Assembly: GCA_016839845.1 (NCBI GenBank)
Contig: JAEOTL010000377.1
Location: 1 to 10,884 of the forward strand
Length of the DNA: 10,884 nt
From: Promethearchaeota archaeon
GTDB lineage: Archaea; Asgardarchaeota; Lokiarchaeia; Sigynarchaeales; SOKP01
Direction of reading: 5' to 3'
In this document: positions 5,705 through 10,884 of the stretch, in pieces
Layout of the letters: the number at the start of each line of letters is the position of its first letter
Numbering within the stretch: the first letter of the stretch is position 1
The notes under the pieces: generated by a model
The model's input: only the letters and a program-made list of their open reading frames with translations
Databases searched by the model: none
Told to the model about the DNA's origin: nothing
Translations under genes and position numbers: made by a program

Positions 5705-6667
5705 ATGCTCGAAATTGATCTTAAGAGGATAAAAGAAGCTCAAAAAAGAATAGCAGGCATTATCCTCAAGACGCCCCTTACTCACTCTAAGTATCTTAGC
5801 AAGATATCTCATAATCATATATATCTAAAGTTGGAAAATCTCCAAAAAACAAATTCCTTTAAAATTCGGGGAGCTTTTAATAGAATGTCGCTATTGACTA
5901 AAAATGAAAAAGCTCAAGGTGTTGTAGCAGCCTCTTCAGGCAATCATGCTCAAGGAGTTGCCATGTCAGCGGAGTATCTGAAGATCTCGGCTATACTTGT
6001 TGTACCCTCGATGATATCGAGAAACAAACTGGAGAAATTGAAGAAATATAAAGTAACTATAATTCCAAAAGGGGATTTCACCACCATCGAACCTGATGCA
6101 AGGGATATTTCACGTAAGGATGGCTTAATATATATTAGCCCTTATAATGATGTTGATATTATCGCAGGTCAGGGAACAATTGGGCTAGAAATCTTTGAAG
6201 AGTTCCCTCAGGTTGATTATATCATTGTCCCTGTTGGGGGTGGAGGGTTGATCTCTGGTATTGCAATTGCAGCAAAATCTATTAATCCTGAAGTTGTTAT
6301 AATAGGAGTTCAGACAAAGGGTGCCTCAACCATGTATGAATCTTGGAAGGAAGGTCATGTTATCAAGGTTAATGAAGTTAACACTCTTGCAGATGGGCTA
6401 TCTGGAGGGCTTGAAGAAGATGCTTTAACTTTTCATATAATTCAAAATTACGTTGATAAAATCGAGTTAGTTAAGGAAGAATCAGTTCGATCAGCAATTT
6501 CAATTTTGTATGAGAAAGAAGGTCAAATCGTTGAAGGAGCAGGAGCTACAGTTGTAGCTTATATCCTTGAAAAAAGATTGGAATTCTCAGATAAAAATGT
6601 CGTAGCAATAATAAGTGGGGGAAATATAGAAAAAACCTTATTCCAAGAAATTATAGGAAAAAAATAA
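5705..6667 (+). CDS. Threonine/serine dehydratase (threonine ammonia-lyase or serine racemase type)
   Basis: A fold-type II PLP enzyme that most likely deaminates L-threonine to 2-oxobutyrate and ammonia, or serine to pyruvate. Visible marks: KLENLQKTNSFKIRGAF (42-58) with the PLP-linked Lys53, ASSGNHAQGVA (76-86) with the Asn that contacts PLP, AGQGTIGLEI (154-163), the glycine-rich phosphate loop PVGGGGLISG (176-185), VEGAGA (276-281) and ISGGN (303-307) near the PLP ring nitrogen. At 320 residues it consists of the catalytic domain alone. The C-terminal ACT-type regulatory domain of biosynthetic IlvA is absent, so isoleucine feedback is not expected and a catabolic TdcB-like role or serine racemase activity fits better. 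The sequence does not separate these. The ATG at 5705 lies close to the TATA box with no ribosome binding site, so it may be near-leaderless. Confidence 0.92.
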   Translation: MLEIDLKRIKEAQKRIAGIILKTPLTHSKYLSKISHNHIYLKLENLQKTNSFKIRGAFNRMSLLTKNEKAQGVVAASSGNHAQGVAMSAEYLKISAILVVPSMISRNKLEKLKKYKVTIIPKGDFTTIEPDARDISRKDGLIYISPYNDVDIIAGQGTIGLEIFEEFPQVDYIIVPVGGGGLISGIAIAAKSINPEVVIIGVQTKGASTMYESWKEGHVIKVNEVNTLADGLSGGLEEDALTFHIIQNYVDKIELVKEESVRSAISILYEKEGQIVEGAGATVVAYILEKRLEFSDKNVVAIISGGNIEKTLFQEIIGKK

Positions 6668-6671
6668 AATG

Positions 6672-6680
6672 AAAAAAAAA
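6672..6680 (-). terminator. Nine-T terminator between convergent genes
   Basis: Nine A on the plus strand give a T9 tract on the minus strand, five bases past the second nitroreductase stop and four past the dehydratase stop. It fits hairpin-free termination of the leftward transcript. The rightward dehydratase transcript has no comparable T-run here and must end in or past the opposing gene. Confidence 0.45.
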
Positions 6681-6685
6681 TTCCC

Positions 6686-7189
6686 TTAATCGATATACTT
6701 GACAATCTCATCTAAAGTTTTTCTCGGGGGTGCTGTGGGAATTCCTCCTTTCGGATATCCTAACGGGAGGACCGTCAAGAGATGATCACCTTTCTTGAGA
6801 TTTAAAATTTCCTTCACATTATCTCTGTTTATTCTACCTATCCAACAAGTTCCTATACCAAACGACCAAGCAGCTAATGCTAATTGCAACGACGCAAAAC
6901 ATGTATCATGAAGATACCAGTTAGGAGAAAAATCCATATCCCCCACAATCGCAACTAAAACAGGCGCACCAGCAATAAAAGGACCTGTGGTACATTCTTT
7001 TGCTACTTTTTGGATCATATCTTTATTTCTAATAACGATAAAAGTCCAAGGTTGTCTGTTTCTAGCACTCATGCACCACCTTGTAGTATCGAGTATTTGA
7101 GTTAAAATATTATCATCAATGGAGCGTTGTTCATAACTTCTTATGCTTCTTCTTTCTTTTAACAATTTAATTTGTTCACTTTCACTCAT
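6686..7189 (-). CDS. Nitroreductase-family FMN oxidoreductase, 167 residues
   Basis: A second short nitroreductase, with more canonical motifs than the one at 4238: ERRSIRSYE (12-20) for the FMN phosphate, SARNRQPWTF (41-50) with the standard Asn-x-Gln-Pro-Trp, GAPVLVAIVGD (74-84), the helix HDTCFASLQLALAAWSFG (94-111), GTCWIG (113-118), LPLGYP (141-146) and the C-terminal APPRKTLDEIVKY (153-165). FMN-dependent reduction of a nitro, quinone or other acceptor is the family role; the substrate is not evident. TTATATAG on the minus strand (plus 7222-7229) is a good TATA box, giving a leader of about 10 bases with no ribosome binding site before ATG 7189. The two nitroreductases share fold motifs but look diverged, so they are probably not a recent duplication. 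Confidence 0.92.
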   Translation of the reverse strand: MSESEQIKLLKERRSIRSYEQRSIDDNILTQILDTTRWCMSARNRQPWTFIVIRNKDMIQKVAKECTTGPFIAGAPVLVAIVGDMDFSPNWYLHDTCFASLQLALAAWSFGIGTCWIGRINRDNVKEILNLKKGDHLLTVLPLGYPKGGIPTAPPRKTLDEIVKYID

Positions 7190-7584
7190 TTAAAAACAAC
7201 TTGCTGTATTCATATTGATTACTATATAATGGTTTTTTACAATTTAAAAAGATTATAAAATTTCTAAATTGTGAAGGTCAATCCATTCCCTCTTCTGTGC
7301 TTGTCAAGTTTTCCTCTTTAGATTTTGCCCCAGTCCCTTCAATGGGGATTTTGTGAAGGTGACCATGGTATATTATTATTCTATACCTACTTTTGCTATT
7401 CCTTGCTTCTTCTGACATATGAGATTACATAATATGATGTATTAAAAATTATCATAGTCACCTAGTTTTCAAATTAGTTTGTTCTTACACTCTTATCACG
7501 CAATTTTTTATATAAGATAAATGCACTTAATTGTAAATACCAATTTAATGATAAACCAACAAATACCGAATAATGTGATAGTTA
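7190..7584. other. Long non-coding region with GC-rich hairpin island
   Basis: About 395 bases without a credible gene. The left end is the leftward nitroreductase promoter and the right end the rightward membrane operon promoter. Between them lies a less AT-rich patch (about 7266-7370). It holds a hairpin CCCCA-N10-TGGGG (7328-7332 with 7343-7347), flanked by direct GATTTTG copies (7321-7327 and 7347-7353), and a direct repeat TTGTGAAGGT at 7269-7278 and 7351-7360. A second inverted repeat, GGTATA-N9-TATACC, follows at 7367-7387. This could be a structured RNA or regulatory DNA; no known RNA family is recognised. Confidence 0.35.
7507..7579 (+). promoter_or_regulatory. Promoter and ribosome binding site of the membrane operon
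   Basis: TTTATATAAG at 7507-7516 is the best TATA box in the window. Transcription would begin near 7537-7540, giving a leader of about 45 bases. GTGAT at 7575-7579, five bases ahead of ATG 7585, matches part of the archaeal anti-Shine-Dalgarno complement and supports that start. Confidence 0.5.
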
Positions 7585-8238
7585 ATGGAAAAAAGAAAAA
7601 TGTCAATGGCTTTACTGATTATAGGAATTGGCTTATTTGTCGCAGCTCCGATCTTAGGATACTTTCTAGATAAAGTCGAGGTTGTAAATAATTCAATTGG
7701 AATCTACGAAGATAGTAGTTTAGGATTACAAAAAGCCTTTGCGGTTCCAGTAACGATACAAAAAGACCAAAAAGCAACAATTGGATTTTCAGTGAATCGC
7801 GCCAATGTTACAGCAACCCTAAAGATCGTCGGTAAGGGATACTATGACCAACAATACGCTCTTAATAATACACCTGGTTCACTTTCAGGATTAAGCTTTA
7901 TTTATTCTCAATTCGTGTGGGGACAATCACCTTCTACATATACCGGATCTTCTACATCAAGAACAATCACGAATAATGGGTACTGGTATATAGAATTCGG
8001 AGGGAGCACAAGCGGGGATTACGTTATTTCCATCCCTGGAGCCTATGTCATAGTTGTGTATGGATCTAATAGTGGACCTGCTAGTGATACATTCGTACCT
8101 TTTAATCTACTCGTTAGAATTGATGGTCCCGGAGAAATCTTAAAGCAAATATTCTATTACGCGGGTGCTGGAGTTCTTGCAATCCTTGCTATATATGTTA
8201 CTTTTGGTTTCTACAAAAAACTACGGAGGGAGATTTAA
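7585..8238 (+). CDS. Two-pass membrane protein with extracytoplasmic beta-rich domain, 217 residues
   Basis: Family not recognised. A basic N-terminus (MEKRKM) precedes a first membrane segment at about 8-27. About 160 residues follow that look beta-rich and exported, with many Ser, Thr, Gly, Tyr and Val, including TYTGSSTSRTITNNGYWY (118-135) and the GDYVISIPGAYVIVVYG strand pair (144-160). Asn-x-Ser/Thr sites at 35, 74 and 94 would suit archaeal N-glycosylation if the domain is outside. A second segment (about 188-209) and the basic tail KKLRR put both ends in the cytosol. No cysteine or catalytic motif is evident in the exported domain, so a binding or structural role is likelier. First gene of a tight pair; the downstream ribosome binding site lies within its last codons. 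Confidence 0.75.
   Translation: MEKRKMSMALLIIGIGLFVAAPILGYFLDKVEVVNNSIGIYEDSSLGLQKAFAVPVTIQKDQKATIGFSVNRANVTATLKIVGKGYYDQQYALNNTPGSLSGLSFIYSQFVWGQSPSTYTGSSTSRTITNNGYWYIEFGGSTSGDYVISIPGAYVIVVYGSNSGPASDTFVPFNLLVRIDGPGEILKQIFYYAGAGVLAILAIYVTFGFYKKLRREI
8225..8232 (+). promoter_or_regulatory. Strong ribosome binding site that fixes the start at 8240
   Basis: GGAGGGAG lies seven bases before ATG 8240 and inside the last codons of the upstream gene. It shows that the second membrane gene starts at 8240 rather than at the in-frame ATG at 8165, and suggests coupled translation. Confidence 0.7.
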
Positions 8239-8239
8239 T

Positions 8240-8704
8240 ATGGGTGAAAGAAACAATTTTTTTGAAAAATTACCGTTGATGGATAAGAATAAAGCTACTA
8301 AATTTATTATATATGGATTAGTAGTTGCCATAGGATTCGGTCTGATGATGGGGATTAGTCGTTCAATTGCTCAAAATGCCTCCACATGGGAATCGTTAGA
8401 AAACCAACGAAATGATATAAATTACTGGAACGGTGAATATGGATATAACGACTACATAAGACGACAGGAAGAAATTGACGAAATGCGATACTGGATGGAA
8501 TGGCAAGATGTAATTTTTATGAATATAGCGAGAATTGGTGTAAATATTGCAATGATGTTCATCCTGATAGGATTTTTGAGTTTTGCCGTAAATGATAAAC
8601 TTGATGAGAGGACTCGAAGGATATCTCTAATTATTTCTGGATTAGTGCTGTTTGTTCTTATGTTTACGACGTTCTTCTCAGCAATTTCCATAACAGTTGT
8701 ATAA
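8240..8704 (+). CDS. Three-span membrane protein, 154 residues, second gene of the pair
   Basis: Family not recognised. Hydrophobic spans lie at about 20-44, 91-117 and 127-152. The basic segments DKNKATK (15-21) and DKLDERTRR (119-127) put the N-terminus and the second loop in the cytosol. The 46-residue loop between spans 1 and 2 is then outside; it is rich in Asn, Tyr, Trp and Glu (NQRNDINYWNGEYGYNDY, 55-72) and continues as a charged helix (RRQEEIDEMRYW). The start is the ATG at 8240; an in-frame ATG at 8165 would overlap the upstream gene by 74 bases and add an implausible 25-residue extension. One base separates it from the upstream stop. Both proteins have outward-facing domains, so they probably act together as a membrane complex; that is inference. 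Confidence 0.75.
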   Translation: MGERNNFFEKLPLMDKNKATKFIIYGLVVAIGFGLMMGISRSIAQNASTWESLENQRNDINYWNGEYGYNDYIRRQEEIDEMRYWMEWQDVIFMNIARIGVNIAMMFILIGFLSFAVNDKLDERTRRISLIISGLVLFVLMFTTFFSAISITVV

Positions 8705-8721
8705 TTTTAACTTTAACTTTC

Positions 8722-8729
8722 TTTTTTTT
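8722..8729 (+). terminator. Eight-T terminator of the membrane operon
   Basis: A run of eight T within a pyrimidine-rich stretch, 18 bases past the stop at 8704. It fits hairpin-free archaeal termination of the rightward transcript. Confidence 0.5.
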
Positions 8730-8778
8730 CTTTGATTTCTTCTAATAAGATATAATAATTGAAGATTGAACTTTAAAT

Positions 8779-8798
8779 AAAAAAGAAAAAAAATAAAA
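8779..8798 (-). terminator. T-rich terminator of the transporter gene
   Basis: On the minus strand this reads as T-runs of four, eight and six with single-base breaks, beginning 14 bases past the transporter stop. With the T8 tract at 8722 it makes a back-to-back pair of terminators between convergent genes. Confidence 0.5.
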
Positions 8799-8811
8799 TA
8801 TGAATTTATTC

Positions 8812-10035
8812 CTATTTCGACGTTGGGGGTTTTATCAGATAAGCTAATAGTGCGGCTCCAACAGACATGATCCCCATAACGATAAAAAGCAGTAAATAAC
8901 TCCCGAATAGTGTCACGAATAAATTTACTCCAACTGCTCCAATAAAACCAGCAATTCCATACGCTGTAAAGACCATTCCATAATTTGGACCCAAATTATT
9001 CGAACCAAATAAGTCAGCAGTAGCAGTAGGGAAAAGACTGAAGTTTCCTCCAAAACAGAAGAAGATAGCACATGTCATTATTAAAAATAATGCTTCGTTG
9101 ATATTTGTAGTAAAATAAGTTAGTAGTAAAACTGCTTGCACAGAGAACATTAGGAGCATTGCCTTTTTGTAACTGATTAGATCAGCCATTTTACCCCACA
9201 CTATTCTTCCTAAACCATTAAATAGTGCTGCGAGGCTTCCGATAAGTACAAAATTAAAACTTGCACTAATGGGATCTGATTGAGCGAACGCAGAATAGGA
9301 GCCTATTACCATTAATCCTGAGATTGCACTTAATATAAAGGTTGCCCAGAGCATCCAAAATTGAGGTAATTTAATCGTTTTGGCTCTCTCAAATTCAAAT
9401 CCAGAAATCCCACTTTCCTCAGAAGGAGGTGGTGGTTCCCATCCTGCGGGTTTCCATCCTTCTGGTGGTACACTTAAAGTCATTGCCCCACCGATGATAA
9501 GTCCTAAATAGATTATTCCTAATATGACAAACATTATTGGAATATTAAATGCATTAAATAGAGCCTGTATCACAAAATTAAAAATGAAAGCTCCTGCACC
9601 GAAACCTGCTACTGCGATTCCGTTAATAAATCCTTTTTTATCAGGAAACCATTTACTGGCAGCGGCAATTGGACATACATATCCAAATCCTATTCCCATC
9701 CCAAAGATGATACCGTATGTGATGAACAATCCAATGAATGTTGTCATTAATGCTGAGGTTATCACACCGCCTCCCATCAAGATTCCCCCAAGAATAGCAA
9801 TTTTTCTCGGTCCGAATTTTTGTTGTAATTGACCCGCTAAGATCATTGTTATCGCAAATGACAATAAACCAGCACCAAACACATACACTGTAAGCTCCTT
9901 CGCTTCACCTAAATACGGTTCGCTTACGAAAACAGTTAGCGTCCCCCAGGAATAAATTGTCCCTAATGCCAATTGAATCATTATGGCTCCAATAACAATT
10001 ATCCAGCGATTGTGAACTTTTCGTATTTCAGACAT
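8812..10035 (-). CDS. OFA-family major facilitator transporter
   Basis: A 12-span MFS permease of the oxalate/formate antiporter (OFA) family, moving a small organic anion across the cytoplasmic membrane. Evidence: NRWIIVIGAIMIQLALGTIYSWG (9-31) with the family's first-helix Gly-Thr-xx-Tyr-xx-Gly, the MFS loop QQKFGPRK (71-78), GFGYVCPIAAASKWFPDKKG (116-135) and the Gly-rich helix after it, and the Pro-rich central loop PPEGWKPAGWEPPPP (190-204) typical of OFA members. NGLGRIVWGKMAD (273-285) carries Arg277, likely matching Arg272 of OxlT. The OxlT Lys355 position appears to be Tyr359 (FTAYG), so oxalate is not a safe substrate; a monocarboxylate is as likely. Length 407 is normal. The ATG at 10035 has AAGGT about eight bases upstream. 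No co-directional metabolic partner adjoins it except the dehydrogenase 154 bases upstream. Confidence 0.9.
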   Translation of the reverse strand: MSEIRKVHNRWIIVIGAIMIQLALGTIYSWGTLTVFVSEPYLGEAKELTVYVFGAGLLSFAITMILAGQLQQKFGPRKIAILGGILMGGGVITSALMTTFIGLFITYGIIFGMGIGFGYVCPIAAASKWFPDKKGFINGIAVAGFGAGAFIFNFVIQALFNAFNIPIMFVILGIIYLGLIIGGAMTLSVPPEGWKPAGWEPPPPSEESGISGFEFERAKTIKLPQFWMLWATFILSAISGLMVIGSYSAFAQSDPISASFNFVLIGSLAALFNGLGRIVWGKMADLISYKKAMLLMFSVQAVLLLTYFTTNINEALFLIMTCAIFFCFGGNFSLFPTATADLFGSNNLGPNYGMVFTAYGIAGFIGAVGVNLFVTLFGSYLLLFIVMGIMSVGAALLAYLIKPPTSK

Positions 10036-10189
10036 TTTTATGACCTTGTTAGAAGTTCCTACTTGCTAAGAATTGCTTGAAAGATAAAAAGTTTTTATTA
10101 ATAAAATAAAGAGATTTTAGGCTTGATACGAACAATGTCATGCGTGATAAGAGCTTTTCTCTAATATCCAATTAGACTTTAATACAGCT
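10036..10189 (-). promoter_or_regulatory. Promoter region of the transporter gene
   Basis: Between the dehydrogenase stop and the transporter start lies an AT-rich stretch with a perfect 14-base palindrome TTTTATTAATAAAA (10093-10106) and, in minus orientation, TATA-like CTTTTTATC (about 10083-10091). These predict a leader of 25 to 40 bases. The ribosome binding site is AAGGT near 10044-10048. A short GAG/CTC inverted repeat around AGAGCTTTTCTCT (10150-10162) may belong to the end of the dehydrogenase transcript. Confidence 0.35.
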
Positions 10190-10884
10190 TTACTCTGTTG
10201 CCTTTTGTCGTGCTGTTCTTCTTTCTGCCGCCCTTTGCTCTCTCTTAAGAATTCGCTCCCGAATTTCTGGTTTTATATACTTTAAATTTTCAGCTGCTTT
10301 TTGAGCACCTTCTTGTATTAACTCAGTTATCATCTTCTGATCCGCTGGTTCCAACTGTGAAAACATATGGTTCCATATTATTTCATTTTCTTCATTATCT
10401 TGAGGGATTCTTCCAGACAGTAGCCCACCATCAACCTTTAGAGTTATTCCTGTAATGAAACTACTTGCATCTGATGCTAAAAATAACGCAGCATTCGCAA
10501 TGTCTTCAGGAAGTCCTGCACGCCGAATGGGTTGGACATTAGCCATTATTTCTTTCCTTATTTCGGCCCATTCTTCTGCCTTTTCACGAGATAAACCAAT
10601 ACCTTGCCCAAAGATTCCGGTTGCAATCCCCCCCGGAGCTATTGTATTTGCTCTAATCCCAAAAATTCCTAACTCAACTGCGGCAATTCGAACAAGGTGA
10701 ATTAATGCAGCCTTACAGAGTGAATAAGATAATCCCCCCATACCCTGCTGAAATCCTGCTACAGATCCCGTACAGATAAAACAGCCAGATCCCTGCTTTT
10801 TCATGATTGGAATACTTAATTTCATGTATAAAAATGCGGCACGAAGGTGAACAGCAATATCGTAATCAAAACCTTCAACTTCAA
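10190..10884 (-). CDS. Short-chain dehydrogenase/reductase, 5' end beyond the window
   Basis: A classical SDR oxidoreductase using NAD(H) or NADP(H); the N-terminal Rossmann motif lies off the right edge. The frame runs open to base 10884, and the Met at 10825 is internal, preceded in frame by FDYDIAVHLRAAFLY. Counting from that Met, the catalytic Ser is Ser21 (TGSVAG), with Tyr34 and Lys38 in YSLCK 13 and 17 residues on. IRANTIAPGGIATGIF (57-72), a typical substrate loop and helix, then RRAGLPEDIANAALFLASD (101-119) and the C-terminal ITGITLKVDGG (124-134) follow. The usual Asn of the tetrad (V-N-L) is His here (AVHLR). After VDGG there are about 77 residues where SDRs normally have 5-15, ending in a Lys/Arg/Glu helix (RILKREQRAAERR). 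Substrate unknown. Confidence 0.9.
   Translation of the reverse strand, partial: EVEGFDYDIAVHLRAAFLYMKLSIPIMKKQGSGCFICTGSVAGFQQGMGGLSYSLCKAALIHLVRIAAVELGIFGIRANTIAPGGIATGIFGQGIGLSREKAEEWAEIRKEIMANVQPIRRAGLPEDIANAALFLASDASSFITGITLKVDGGLLSGRIPQDNEENEIIWNHMFSQLEPADQKMITELIQEGAQKAAENLKYIKPEIRERILKREQRAAERRTARQKATE

Noticed and set aside
7266..7290. T-arm-like GGTCAATCC suggesting a tRNA
   Set aside because: There is no acceptor, D or anticodon stem around it, the T-loop is one base short, and the flanks are too AT-rich to fold as a tRNA.
7321..7353. Short repeats and a CCATTGAAGG-like end resembling a CRISPR repeat
   Set aside because: Only one copy is present and there is no regular repeat-spacer array or cas gene.
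8165..8239. Earlier ATG extending the second membrane protein by 25 residues
   Set aside because: It would overlap the upstream gene by 74 bases, while GGAGGGAG points to ATG 8240.
9524..9832. Plus-strand frame opposite the transporter
   Set aside because: Ala/Pro/Ile-rich mirror of transmembrane coding sequence on the other strand; not a protein-like pattern.
10455..10700. Plus-strand frame opposite the dehydrogenase
   Set aside because: Entirely inside conserved SDR coding sequence, with no independent support.
10823..10825. ATG as the start of the dehydrogenase
   Set aside because: The frame continues upstream in typical SDR sequence (AVHLRAAFLY) to the window edge, so this Met is internal.

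Overview
This AT-rich window reads as archaeal chromosome. TATA-like boxes sit about 20 to 80 bases ahead of several starts. Transcripts seem to end in plain runs of T rather than in stem-loop terminators. Some genes have a recognisable ribosome binding site (AAGGT, GAGG, GGAGGGAG, GTGAT) and others have very short leaders without one. Small CxxC zinc proteins and small membrane proteins of unknown function are common. The mix (pyruvate kinase, threonine dehydratase, OFA-type transporter, short nitroreductases, many orphan genes) would suit an Asgard-type or other uncultured archaeon, but no marker gene here fixes the lineage, so this is a low-confidence inference.

Left part (1-3510). The end of a truncated gene is followed after one base by an overlooked 56-residue CxxC zinc-ribbon-like protein. 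A doubtful 70-residue reverse frame overlaps its end. A 350-base non-coding stretch carries a TATA box and a near-perfect palindrome ahead of an all-helical 156-residue orphan. Pyruvate kinase follows with its own TATA box and ribosome binding site, then a small four-helix membrane protein closed by a strong T-rich terminator.

Middle part (3511-7584). A Trp/Tyr/His-rich orphan converges on a second tiny CxxC protein. Upstream of the latter on the minus strand lies a nitroreductase-family flavoprotein, then a 268-residue two-domain zinc protein. That zinc gene and a PLP-dependent threonine/serine dehydratase are divergent, sharing a 54-base promoter region. The dehydratase converges on a second nitroreductase. 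A 395-base non-coding stretch with a short GC-rich hairpin island follows.

Right part (7585-10884). Two membrane proteins form a tight, apparently translationally coupled operon whose second gene has a textbook ribosome binding site at base 8240. It converges on an OFA-family major facilitator transporter. A short-chain dehydrogenase, cut by the window edge, has a long charged C-terminal tail and apparently a His at the position of the catalytic-tetrad Asn.

The recognisable genes suggest fermentative or heterotrophic amino-acid and organic-acid metabolism: phosphoenolpyruvate to pyruvate, threonine to 2-oxobutyrate, organic anion transport, and flavin and NAD(P)-linked redox enzymes. They are mostly single transcription units, so no pathway operon can be claimed. 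The best candidates for undescribed biology are the two-gene membrane operon, the 268-residue zinc protein, and the conserved-looking orphan at 3590.
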